In this document: positions 9,698 to 17,296 of the stretch, one piece after another
How the letters are laid out: every line of letters begins with the position of its first letter
Numbering within the stretch: the first letter of the stretch is position 1
NCBI GenBank assembly: GCA_002394235.1
Contig: DGTF01000039.1
Location: 1-43,551, forward strand
Length of the DNA: 43,551 nucleotides
Origin: Eubacterium sp. UBA4343
GTDB lineage: Bacteria; Bacillota; Clostridia; Lachnospirales; Lachnospiraceae
Reading direction: 5' to 3'
Made by a program: the position numbers and the translations under genes
Notes under the pieces: model-generated
Databases searched by the model: none
Told to the model about the DNA's origin: nothing
What the model saw: the letters and a program-made list of their open reading frames with translations, nothing else

Positions 9698-9810
9698 ATG
9701 GGGCAGCTGAAGAAAGCTCTTAGGGCGAATTTCTAGGGATACGAGGTTATCCGCTAGCTGCTGCATGCGCCGTCTTATATAATGATCCGTATGCGGATGA
9801 AATCGGCAGA
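9698..9810 (+). pseudogene. Glycyl radical enzyme (PFL-like) gene fragment
   Basis: The frame reads MGQLKKALRANF, stop, GYEVIR, stop, LLHAPSY; after a shift of frame it reads NDPYADEIGR. Formate acetyltransferase/glycyl radical dehydratase proteins share the block L-x-x-A-L-x-A-N-F-x-G-Y-E-x-x-R-x-x-L-L-x-A-P-K-Y-G-N-D-D-x-Y-A-D-E-I. Two TAG codons (about 9734 and 9755) and a frameshift near 9776 make it non-functional. No glycyl radical domain or activase is present in the window. Confidence 0.72.
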
Positions 9811-10057
9811 ACCATCCGGTTTTCAGTCCTGTGTTCAGTGTGGACGATTACGAAAGATAAAATATATTATGAATTCTTCCGCTCAAACAACTGATCTTCA
9901 AGAACTGGTGTGATATACTGTATAAGCTCTTCGAAAACGCAGACAGGATCGTCGCACGCGAAGCGTGCGTAAGAGACTGTATGCGATTTCGAAGGCAACA
10001 GGTATGAGGATGAAGCGCGAAGGCATTGAGCAATTTATACAGTGTGAAGGAGACACC
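9811..10057 (+). other. Leader region of the GH31 gene
   Basis: No gene is seen. An extended -10-like element TGATATACT lies near 9912 without a clear -35. A perfect hairpin CGCACGC-GAA-GCGTGCG occupies 9953-9969, and could be a structured leader element. The ribosome site AAGGAGA is at 10047-10053. Confidence 0.4.
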
Positions 10058-12037
10058 ATGATCAGACATTATATAATCGGAGAACCGATCGAGACAGATT
10101 CTGTTGTGCTGAATATACCGGTTGAGGCAGGAGAGATTCCAGGTTTTGTTCTGGATCCCGGTGCGATGACGATTCGTCATCGAATGGACAGCGAGGATGT
10201 TATTTACGGACTCGGAGAAACTGTTCGCGGGATGAACAAGAGGAACTGGCTGTACATCAGCAACAACACCGATGACTATATGCATACGGAGGGAAAGCAT
10301 TCCCTCTATGCCTCTCAGAATTTTATCCTTGTTTTTTCTCCGCGGGCTTCTTTCGGACTTTATGTCGATACGCCGGGAAGAGTGACGTTTGATCTGGGAT
10401 ATACGGACCCGGATGTGCTGGAGATTCGTCTGGATGATTTTGACGCGAATCTCTACCTGGTCCAGGATTCGACGCTCCCCGGAATTGCGCATGAATTCCG
10501 ACAGCTGGTGGGCAGAAGCTACATCCCGCCGAAATGGGCCTTCGGATTCGGGCAGAGCCGGTGGAGCTACCGCACGGAGAAAGAAGTGGAGGAGGTTGCT
10601 GACTGCTATCAGGAGGAAGGCATTCCGCTTGACAGTATCTATCTCGACATCGATTACATGGATCACTACAAGGACTTCACGGTTGATGAGCAGGCTTTTC
10701 CGGATTTCACGGATTTCTGCGCAAAGATGAAGAAAAGGGGAATCCATTTAGTGCCGATCATCGATGCGGGCGTCAAGATGGAGGACGGCTATGATATCTG
10801 TGAGGAGGGCAGAAAAGGCGGTTACTTCGTCAAGGATGAAGACGGAAACGATCTGGTGGCCGCGGTCTGGCCCGGGAAGGCGCATTTTCCGGACTTTATG
10901 AAGCCGGAGACGCGGAAGTGGTTCGGGGAGCATTACCGTTTTCTGCTGGATCAGGGTGTGGACGGGTTCTGGAATGACATGAATGAGCCTGCGATATTCT
11001 ACACGGAGAAGCACCTGAACAAGGTGTTCCGAAGAATCGATGAACTGAAGGGGCAGAATCTGGACATAGACTCCTTTTCCGAGCTGACATCCCTGGTCGG
11101 AGGACTGTCGAACAATCCGGAGGATTACCGGAGCTTCTATCACACATACAAGGGGAAAACCTATCGCCATGACAAGCTTCATAATCTGTACGGGTATCTG
11201 ATGACAAGGGCTGCAGGGGAAGCGTTTCGAACCCTCTGTCCGGATCGGAGGATTCTGCTGTTTTCACGGTCATCCTACATCGGAATGCATCGCTATGGAG
11301 GAGTCTGGACCGGAGACAACAGAAGCTGGTGGGAGCACCTGCTGCTCAGCATGCAGCAGATGGCGGGCCTGAATCTGTGCGGCTTTCTGTATTCCGGATC
11401 GGATATGGGAGGCTTCGGTGACGACGCAACGGAGGATCTGATGATGCGGTGGCTGGAAATGGCTCTTTTTACACCACTGTACCGCAATCACAATGCGAAG
11501 GGAAACCGCTTTCAGGAGCTCAGCGCGTTTGCGCATCCGGAGCGCTTCCGCCCGATCATCGAACTCAGATATGCTTTGCTTCCTTATATTTACAGTGAGT
11601 TTATGAAGGCAGCGCTCCGCGACGGCATGTACATGATGCCGCTCGCCTTCCAGTGGCCGGATGACAGAAGAGCAGTGGAGACAGAGGATCAGCTGCTTGT
11701 CGGGGAAAGCGTGATGATCTCGCCGGTGTACCGGCAGAACGTTTCCGGCCGTTATGTCTATCTGCCGGAAGATATGATGCTTCTGCGTATGAGAAGCTGG
11801 AACGATTACGATGAGATTCAGCTTTCAGAGGGCGATCACTATGTGAAGGCAGAGCTCGGGGAAGTGCTGATTTTCATCCGAAAGGGACATGTGCTTCCGC
11901 TCTGCCATCCGGCAGCAAATACGGCAGCTCTCGATTACAGCACGATCCGTTACATCTGCAACGGGGGATGCCCGGAGGATTACGAGTTATATAACGATGA
12001 TGGAATTACTCCCGTGAAAGATCCCCTTCGGGCGTGA
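10058..12037 (+). CDS. GH31 alpha-glucosidase-like glycoside hydrolase
   Basis: 659 aa, cytosolic. A short N-terminal beta domain (VIYGLGETVRGMNKRNWLYI) precedes the barrel. The nucleophile is D307 in GFWNDMNEP and the acid/base D420 in GVWTGDNRSWWEH; FGQSRWSYRTEKEVEEVADC and SIYLDIDYMDHYKDFTVD are further GH31 signatures. These are features of the alpha-glucosidase branch, acting on alpha-linked glucosides; alpha-xylosidase or sulfoquinovosidase activity is less likely from the motifs but not excluded. The start at 10058 follows AAGGAGA; an open extension to 9965 runs through the upstream hairpin. It is shorter than many GH31 proteins because the C-terminal beta domains are reduced. It faces the aguB gene convergently. 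Confidence 0.88.
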   Translation: MIRHYIIGEPIETDSVVLNIPVEAGEIPGFVLDPGAMTIRHRMDSEDVIYGLGETVRGMNKRNWLYISNNTDDYMHTEGKHSLYASQNFILVFSPRASFGLYVDTPGRVTFDLGYTDPDVLEIRLDDFDANLYLVQDSTLPGIAHEFRQLVGRSYIPPKWAFGFGQSRWSYRTEKEVEEVADCYQEEGIPLDSIYLDIDYMDHYKDFTVDEQAFPDFTDFCAKMKKRGIHLVPIIDAGVKMEDGYDICEEGRKGGYFVKDEDGNDLVAAVWPGKAHFPDFMKPETRKWFGEHYRFLLDQGVDGFWNDMNEPAIFYTEKHLNKVFRRIDELKGQNLDIDSFSELTSLVGGLSNNPEDYRSFYHTYKGKTYRHDKLHNLYGYLMTRAAGEAFRTLCPDRRILLFSRSSYIGMHRYGGVWTGDNRSWWEHLLLSMQQMAGLNLCGFLYSGSDMGGFGDDATEDLMMRWLEMALFTPLYRNHNAKGNRFQELSAFAHPERFRPIIELRYALLPYIYSEFMKAALRDGMYMMPLAFQWPDDRRAVETEDQLLVGESVMISPVYRQNVSGRYVYLPEDMMLLRMRSWNDYDEIQLSEGDHYVKAELGEVLIFIRKGHVLPLCHPAANTAALDYSTIRYICNGGCPEDYELYNDDGITPVKDPLRA

Positions 12038-12107
12038 CCTTCTGCTTTTTCGATGTGAATCTCCGGATGGGTGAAGCTGTCCGGAAATGAACAAGAAAAT
12101 GATTGTG

Positions 12108-12986
12108 TTAACGTTCATCCTTTCCGGTTTCCCCCATGGTAAGGAGTTCTCCGTACATCTCAGGCCGGCGGTCGCGGAAGACACCCCATTCGCGGCGCAT
12201 GGAAGCGACGGCGTCCAGATCAAATTGTGCCGTCACGAAGGTCTCACTCTCCCGGTCCGCAGAAGCGACAATTTCTCCGTCCGGTCCCGCGATAAAGGAG
12301 GAGCCGTAGAAGGTGATGTTTGTGTAATCCTGCTCCTCATAGCCCACCCGGTTTGAGGCCACAAGCGGCATGATGTTGGCGGCGGCGTGACCCTGCATGC
12401 AGTTTCTCCAGTGAGGCATGGAGTCAATGCCGAGATCCGGCTCGCTTCCGATGGCAGTCGGGTAGAGCAGGATTTCAGCGCCCATCAGTGCCATGCAGCG
12501 GGCGGCCTCCGGGAACCACTGGTCCCAGCAGATGCCGACACCTATCTTTCCGAATTGGGTGTCCCATACCCGGAATCCGGTGTCCCCCGGAGCAAAATAA
12601 AACTTCTCCGCATACGGAACACCATCCGGTATATGCGTTTTGCGGTATTTGCCGAGAATTTTACCGTCGGCATCAATCATTGCGACGCAGTTGAATGCCA
12701 GATTCCCGGCATCCTCATAGAAGCATATGGGGAGGATAACATGCAGTTCCCCTGCAATGCTCTGAAAGCGCTTTACTGCCGGGTTGTCTTCCATTTTCGT
12801 GGCAAGGTGAAGATATTCATATTTGTGCGTTTTGCAGAAATAGGGGCGTTCAAAAAGCTCCTGAAGCAGGATGACATTGGCCCCGGCCGCAGCAGCATCC
12901 CGTACAATCTTTTCCGCCTTGTCCAGTGTTTCCTCCGCGTTCCATGAGCAGGCGAACTGTGTCGCCGCAAGAGTTACCTTTCGCAT
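12108..12986 (-). CDS. aguB: N-carbamoylputrescine amidase
   Basis: 292 aa, nitrilase superfamily. The catalytic triad is E43 (LLQELFERPYF), K116 (KYRKTHIPDG) and C153 (GICWDQWFPEAARCMA). The sequence follows AguB proteins closely: ANVILLQELFERPYF, IPDGVPYAEKFYFAPGDTGF and MPHWRNCMQGHAAANIMPLV. It hydrolyses N-carbamoylputrescine to putrescine, CO2 and ammonia, the last step of the agmatine route. No agmatine deiminase or arginine decarboxylase is in the window, so the partner genes lie elsewhere. The start at 12986 follows AAAGGAGA by 8 nt; the frame is open further upstream but passes through the promoter and a terminator hairpin. Confidence 0.93.
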   Translation of the reverse strand: MRKVTLAATQFACSWNAEETLDKAEKIVRDAAAAGANVILLQELFERPYFCKTHKYEYLHLATKMEDNPAVKRFQSIAGELHVILPICFYEDAGNLAFNCVAMIDADGKILGKYRKTHIPDGVPYAEKFYFAPGDTGFRVWDTQFGKIGVGICWDQWFPEAARCMALMGAEILLYPTAIGSEPDLGIDSMPHWRNCMQGHAAANIMPLVASNRVGYEEQDYTNITFYGSSFIAGPDGEIVASADRESETFVTAQFDLDAVASMRREWGVFRDRRPEMYGELLTMGETGKDER

Positions 12987-13042
12987 TGCGAAATCTCCTT
13001 TCAGCAGAATTCTAATAAAGAATGGTTTTGTGTGACAGACAG

Positions 13043-13076
13043 AAAAAGGCATCAGTTCGCGTACGGAACTGATACC
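13043..13076 (-). terminator. Terminator-like hairpin in the aguB leader (possible attenuator)
   Basis: On the minus strand ATCAGTTC (13073-13066) and GAACTGAT (13058-13051) form an 8-bp stem around seven bases, extended by two more pairs past one mismatch, and followed by TTTTT (13047-13043). It lies about 35-60 nt after the predicted transcription start and 57 nt before the aguB start codon, so it could end transcription before the gene. Confidence 0.6.
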
Positions 13077-13115
13077 TCCTTGTATCCTTCGCAATTTGTA
13101 ACGATTCAGCACACC

Positions 13116-13144
13116 ATTATCCAGGCGAAAAAAACGCTTGTCAA
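13116..13144 (-). promoter_or_regulatory. Sigma-A promoter of aguB
   Basis: Minus-strand TTGACA (13144-13139) and GATAAT (13121-13116) with a 17-bp spacer. It is divergent from the pepT promoter about 200 bp away. Confidence 0.75.
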
Positions 13145-13322
13145 AGGCCGCCGCAATGATTAAAGCTGCTTTACTACTGAATAAGGATACCACCGTAAGA
13201 AGCAGAGGAATATACTTATTTTCTTCCATACAGAAATCCATTGATTTTTAAAGACCTTGAACCGTGGGTTTCTGTTTATTAATGCTGTATTTGGCGGACT
13301 GGCGCAGAAAGCCTGTTTTCAG

Positions 13323-13328
13323 TATAAT
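13323..13328 (+). promoter_or_regulatory. -10 box of pepT
   Basis: A consensus TATAAT, with only a weak -35. It lies 43 bp before the TTG start chosen for pepT and rules out most of the open frame upstream of it. Confidence 0.5.
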
Positions 13329-13370
13329 AGAGACATCGCTTTACGATCAACAGAAAGGGAGGGAATCAGC

Positions 13371-14582
13371 TTGGCAGAAAATAAAGATTTCATTCATCAT
13401 TTTCTCAATTACGTTCAGATCGATACGCAGTCCGATGAGGATGCGACAGATCAGCCAACAACTGCAAAGCAAAGGACTCTCGCAGAGCTTCTTGAAAAAG
13501 AACTGCAAAGTCTGGGCGCCCGGACGGATTACGACCGGGAACATTGCTACGTTTATGCAGCTATTGCTTCGCATGGGAGTGGTTTTGAATCCATGCCGCC
13601 ACTGGGATTCATTGCTCATCTCGATACGTCGCCGGAGGTGAGCGGAAGCAGTGTGAAGCCGAGAATCATCCGGAATTACCAGGGCGGGGATGCATTATTA
13701 AAAGAAGAGGATTTTCCGGAGCTTACGAGACATCGCGGTGAGGATCTTATAGCATCAGACGGGACGACACTGTTAGGTGCGGACGACAAGGCGGGAATCG
13801 CGGAGATCATGAACCTTGTGCAGTATTTTCATGATCATCCGGAGGAACCGCACCGGGCGGTACGCATTGCGTTTACGCCGGATGAGGAAACGGGACGCGG
13901 CACAGAGCATTTTGACACGGAGCGCTTCGGGGCAAAAGAGGCATATACCGTAGACGGCGGGACCTTCGGTGTCATCGAATATGAGTGCTTCAATGCGGCG
14001 GAAGCGCGGGTTATGATCCATGGCAAGAATGTCCACCCGGGAAGTGCGAAAAACCAGATGAAAAATGCCTGCCTGATCGCGATGGAATTTGCTTCGATGC
14101 TTCCGCCGGCTGAAACACCGGAGCACACAGAGGGATATGAGGGATTTTACCATCTCGACCGGGTAGAGGGCAGTGTTGAACAGACAAACCTTCAGTACAT
14201 CATCCGGGACCATGACAGGGAACGGTTCGAGGCACGAAAAGAAACGATTCGCTCGATTGCGGCGTATCTGAATCAAAAATACGGTGAGGGAACTGTTGAC
14301 GCGTCGATCCGGGACCAGTATTACAATATGGCTGAGGTTATGAAGGATCATATGGATCTGGTCGGGCGTGTGCAGAAAGTTCTGTCGGACATGGGAGAAG
14401 TGTGTGTCACAAGCCCGATTCGTGGCGGTACAGACGGCGCAGCACTGTGTTTCCGGGGCATTCCATGTCCGAATCTGTGCACGGGTGGGTATAACTATCA
14501 CAGCCGGTTCGAATATGCAAGCGTGCAGGAGATGGAGAAGACTGCGGAGATGCTGATCCGAATCGCACAGCTGCGGCTATGA
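13371..14582 (+). CDS. pepT: Peptidase T (tripeptide aminopeptidase), TTG start
   Basis: 403 aa, the normal family length. M20 metallopeptidase removing N-terminal residues from tripeptides in the cytosol. Zinc-binding and catalytic blocks are in place: AHLDTSPEVSG, LLGADDKAGIAEIM, FTPDEETGRGTEHFD, YTVDGGTFG and the late histidine in YNYHSRFEYAS. The start is a TTG at 13371, seven bases after AGGGAGGG; the frame is open to 13257 but contains the promoter. The stop codon is immediately followed, with no gap, by copy 1 of the 98-bp repeat. Confidence 0.95.
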   Translation: MAENKDFIHHFLNYVQIDTQSDEDATDQPTTAKQRTLAELLEKELQSLGARTDYDREHCYVYAAIASHGSGFESMPPLGFIAHLDTSPEVSGSSVKPRIIRNYQGGDALLKEEDFPELTRHRGEDLIASDGTTLLGADDKAGIAEIMNLVQYFHDHPEEPHRAVRIAFTPDEETGRGTEHFDTERFGAKEAYTVDGGTFGVIEYECFNAAEARVMIHGKNVHPGSAKNQMKNACLIAMEFASMLPPAETPEHTEGYEGFYHLDRVEGSVEQTNLQYIIRDHDRERFEARKETIRSIAAYLNQKYGEGTVDASIRDQYYNMAEVMKDHMDLVGRVQKVLSDMGEVCVTSPIRGGTDGAALCFRGIPCPNLCTGGYNYHSRFEYASVQEMEKTAEMLIRIAQLRL

Positions 14583-14680
14583 TTTACGCGAACAGTGAGC
14601 CGCAGCCGAATGCGAAGTATTCGTGTGCGGCGAGCGTCGCGATAGCGAGATAAAACTCGCGCAGCGTGTTTTATCTCGTT
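14583..14680 (+). repeat. 98-bp structured repeat, copy 1
   Basis: Begins TTTACGCGAACAGTGAGC and ends TTTTATCTCGTT. Two hairpins: A at 14600-14630 (CCGCA/TGCGG outside, CGAAT/ATTCG inside, 7-base loop) and B at 14646-14678 (CGAGATAAAA/TTTTATCTCG, 10 bp, 13-base loop). It starts at the base after the pepT stop codon. It is identical over all 98 bp to copy 4 and to the reverse complement of copy 2. Confidence 0.97.
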
Positions 14681-14833
14681 GGAAAAGTATTCCGTACGAT
14701 ATCGGGTTTCAAGACAGGCAGAATGCGATAGGATGATTGCAGGGTTGAAGTTCATGATCTGCAAGCATCCTATTGACAGGTATGTCAGCGGATGAAAAAT
14801 GTATGCGTGATTTTGTCGGGAGAGGATGGAGAG

Positions 14834-15544
14834 ATGCTTCGAATTGCGATTGTTGAGGATGATGAGAATTACCGCCGGGAGTTCCGCACATATCTGGAAC
14901 AGTACGGAAGAGAGCATGGCGAAGTTTTTTCCATCCGGGAATTCTCCGATGGAGACGGAATTCTGAATCCGTATACACCGGATTACGATATTATTCTGAT
15001 GGATATTGAGATGGCATTTGTCGACGGGATGACGGCGGCGCAGGAGATCCGGAAATCGGATACGGAGGTCTGCATCATCTTTATTACCAATATGCCTCAG
15101 TACGCGATCAAGGGCTATACGGTCGGCGCACTGGATTATATTCTGAAGCCGGTTTCCTACTATTCCTTTTCGGAGACCATTACACGTGCACTGGGAAGAA
15201 GGAAGACAATCCAGAATAAGTACGTGATTTTGAATGTCAAGGGCGGGATGCGGCGGATTTCCACTTCTTCCATCCGTTACATTGAAGTCATGAACCATGA
15301 ACTGATTTTTCATCTGGTTTCAGAAGAGATAACCTCAAGAGGCGCGCTGAAGGAGGTGGAAAAGGAACTATCCGGCGAGTATTTCTTTCAGTGTAACAAG
15401 GGCTTTCTGATTAATCTGGCTTATGTAGACGGTGTCGTCGGGAATGATGTTCAAATCGGGGAGGACCGTCTGCAGGTGAGCCGGGCCAGGAAAAAGCCTT
15501 TGATGGATGCTTTGAATCAGTATATGGCTGAGACAGGGAGGTAA
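14834..15544 (+). CDS. LytTR-family response regulator (AgrA/ComE-like)
   Basis: 236 aa. N-terminal receiver domain with acidic pocket E8/D9/D10 (IAIVEDDENYRR), phosphoacceptor D57 (DIILMDIEM) and the conserved lysine in LDYILKPVSY. The C-terminal LytTR DNA-binding domain runs from about residue 130 (ILNVKGGMRRISTSSIRYIE to NQYMAETGR). Such proteins bind pairs of short direct repeats spaced about two helical turns. The start at 14834 is 8 nt after GGGAGAGG. It is 4 bp ahead of the kinase gene, so one operon. Its position at the head of the glycosidase locus suggests it controls some of those genes; no peptide signal gene is visible. Confidence 0.92.
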   Translation: MLRIAIVEDDENYRREFRTYLEQYGREHGEVFSIREFSDGDGILNPYTPDYDIILMDIEMAFVDGMTAAQEIRKSDTEVCIIFITNMPQYAIKGYTVGALDYILKPVSYYSFSETITRALGRRKTIQNKYVILNVKGGMRRISTSSIRYIEVMNHELIFHLVSEEITSRGALKEVEKELSGEYFFQCNKGFLINLAYVDGVVGNDVQIGEDRLQVSRARKKPLMDALNQYMAETGR

Positions 15545-15548
15545 CAGG

Positions 15549-16928
15549 ATGGATGTATACGGGCTCCTGTTTCGTACAGCTTCCGGAAATGTCCTGCCGG
15601 ATCTTAAGGACACACCGGGAATTTATTATGCAATCACCTATATGATTGCTTTTGCAATCATCAGTCATTACCGGCCGGCCAGGAGAAAGGGCTGGAAGAG
15701 AAATCTGATTTTTCTGGGAATGGGAGGATTTCTCATTTTTTACATGACGGTGACGAAGAATCCTCCTCTACCGTTATTTCTTCCGGTTGTAATGGGTACC
15801 GTTGTTCAGATTTTTCTTGGCTTTTACTGGCTGACAGAGATGAACTGGAAGAATTGTCTCTTTGATACGCTTCGCGCATTTATTCTGGGAGAGTTTGCGG
15901 CTTCTCTGGAATGGCAGCTTTATTATTTCGGTTTGACAGAATTAAGGGTTGCCTTGAATCCGCTGACAAATCTGATCTTTATGCTGCCGACCTATGCCGG
16001 TGTATTCGTTCTGGCTGCTGCGCTGGAGAGGAAATACGACAGCCGTTCCGGAAGGTATGAACAGCTGGAATTGCATGGACATGCACTTCTTGGGGAGATA
16101 TTGATCATCGGCGCGGTGTATTTCATGAGTGATATCAGCTTTGTTCTCCAGAGGGCACCTTTTACCGCGCGATATACATCGGAAATTCTGCTGCTTCGAA
16201 CCGTTGTGGATTTTGCGGGGGTTGTTGTTCTTTACTTTTATTCCATTGTGCTTCATCAGGCCCAGGCGCAGATGGAACTGCAGACCATGCAGAATATTCT
16301 TCAGCTTCAATATTCCAATTATCAGACCTCGCGGGAGAGTGTGGATCTTGTCAATCAGAAATATCATGATCTAAAGCATCAGATCGCAATTCTGAGGGAT
16401 GGCATCGATTCTGAGGAAAAAGTACGGTATCTTGACAAGATGGAGGAGGAGATCAAGCTGTACGAGGCGCAGAATAAGACCGGCAACGAGGTCCTGGATA
16501 CGATCCTGACCAGCAAGGCCATGGTTTGTCAGAGATATCATGTGGAATTTACCGTTGTGGCGGACGGCGCGGCGCTGAGCTTTATGTCAATCATGGATAT
16601 CAGCTCGTTGTTCGGAAATGCCCTGGATAACGCTATTGAGGCGGCAAAGCAGATACCGGACAGGAAGGAGAGGCTGATTCATCTGACGATCGCGAGGCAG
16701 AAGAACTTTGTCAATATCACGCTGCTCAACCGCTTCAGCGGTGCGGTCAGTTTTCGAAACGGCCTTCCGGTGACAACCAAACAGAACCACGCTTACCACG
16801 GATTCGGAGTCAAGAGTATGCGCTCCACGGTGGAGAAATACGGAGGTTCACTGACGGTAGGCGCGAAGGATGGATGGTTCAGTCTTCACATCCTTCTGCC
16901 GGGCACACAGAGCCGCAGGGAAATCTGA
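15549..16928 (+). CDS. GHKL-domain sensor histidine kinase (AgrC-like)
   Basis: 459 aa. The first 235 residues contain about six hydrophobic membrane segments (for example NLIFLGMGGFLIFYMTV, LPLFLPVVMGTVVQIFLGFY, ILIIGAVYFMSDISFVL and VVDFAGVVVLYFYSIV). A short coiled linker leads to the H-box YHDLKHQI (H273), N-box FGNALDNAIEAA and G-box GFGVKSM. This is the membrane kinase partner of LytTR regulators; members sense peptides or other small external signals. It begins 4 bp after the regulator's stop, with AGGGAGG upstream. Signal unknown. Confidence 0.92.
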   Translation: MDVYGLLFRTASGNVLPDLKDTPGIYYAITYMIAFAIISHYRPARRKGWKRNLIFLGMGGFLIFYMTVTKNPPLPLFLPVVMGTVVQIFLGFYWLTEMNWKNCLFDTLRAFILGEFAASLEWQLYYFGLTELRVALNPLTNLIFMLPTYAGVFVLAAALERKYDSRSGRYEQLELHGHALLGEILIIGAVYFMSDISFVLQRAPFTARYTSEILLLRTVVDFAGVVVLYFYSIVLHQAQAQMELQTMQNILQLQYSNYQTSRESVDLVNQKYHDLKHQIAILRDGIDSEEKVRYLDKMEEEIKLYEAQNKTGNEVLDTILTSKAMVCQRYHVEFTVVADGAALSFMSIMDISSLFGNALDNAIEAAKQIPDRKERLIHLTIARQKNFVNITLLNRFSGAVSFRNGLPVTTKQNHAYHGFGVKSMRSTVEKYGGSLTVGAKDGWFSLHILLPGTQSRREI

Positions 16929-17013
16929 CCGACAGGAACGAGGCGTGACCGGAGGAAAGTGCGGCTGACATGTGGATCGCACCGGAAGTATCACAGGAAG
17001 TGAAAACAGACAG

Positions 17014-17056
17014 ATGACGCAAAAAAATGAACCATTTGCGTCATTTGTCTTTTTTT
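17014..17056 (+). terminator. Intrinsic terminator of the two-component operon
   Basis: ATGACGCAAA (17014-17023) and TTTGCGTCAT (17035-17044) form a 10-bp stem, followed by TTGTC and seven T. The loop carries AAAATGAACCA, part of a motif that recurs ahead of the exported GH3 gene. Confidence 0.85.
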
Positions 17057-17064
17057 ATCCTTTT

Positions 17065-17093
17065 TTGTGGTAGGCTTGAAAATGTGAGATAAG
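17065..17093 (+). promoter_or_regulatory. Candidate promoter of the GH2 gene
   Basis: TTGTGG (17065-17070), 17 bp, GATAAG (17088-17093). The leader to the GH2 start would be about 195 nt and would contain repeat copy 2 as a structured element. Confidence 0.45.
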
Positions 17094-17177
17094 GGTTTCC
17101 GCATGACAAGGCTGTCTGCAGAGGGAAGATTCCTGGGACAGCCGAAGTGAAAACACAGGCGGAAGCCGGGAATACAG

Positions 17178-17275
17178 AACGAGATAAAACACGCTGCGCG
17201 AGTTTTATCTCGCTATCGCGACGCTCGCCGCACACGAATACTTCGCATTCGGCTGCGGCTCACTGTTCGCGTAAA
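17178..17275 (-). repeat. 98-bp structured repeat, copy 2 (inverted)
   Basis: The exact reverse complement of copy 1, 98 of 98 bases. It sits 10 bp before the ribosome site of the GH2 gene. With copy 1 it brackets the two-component operon as inverted repeats, and with copy 3 it brackets the GH2 gene. Confidence 0.97.
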
Positions 17276-17296
17276 TAAAAATTCAGGAGGCAGATC

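Noticed and set aside
12108..13241. Long N-terminal extension of the aguB frame
   Set aside because: It reads through the aguB promoter and terminator hairpin; the start at 12986 has an ideal ribosome site and matches the family N-terminus.
14583..14680. The 98-bp repeat as a tRNA, riboswitch or CRISPR repeat
   Set aside because: No cloverleaf, no known riboswitch core, and the copies are dispersed by kilobases.
16978..17060. Motif copy at 17022 as a clear LytTR operator for GH2
   Set aside because: It forms the loop and arm of a convincing terminator and has no second half-site 22 bp away; kept only as part of a lower-confidence shared-motif observation.
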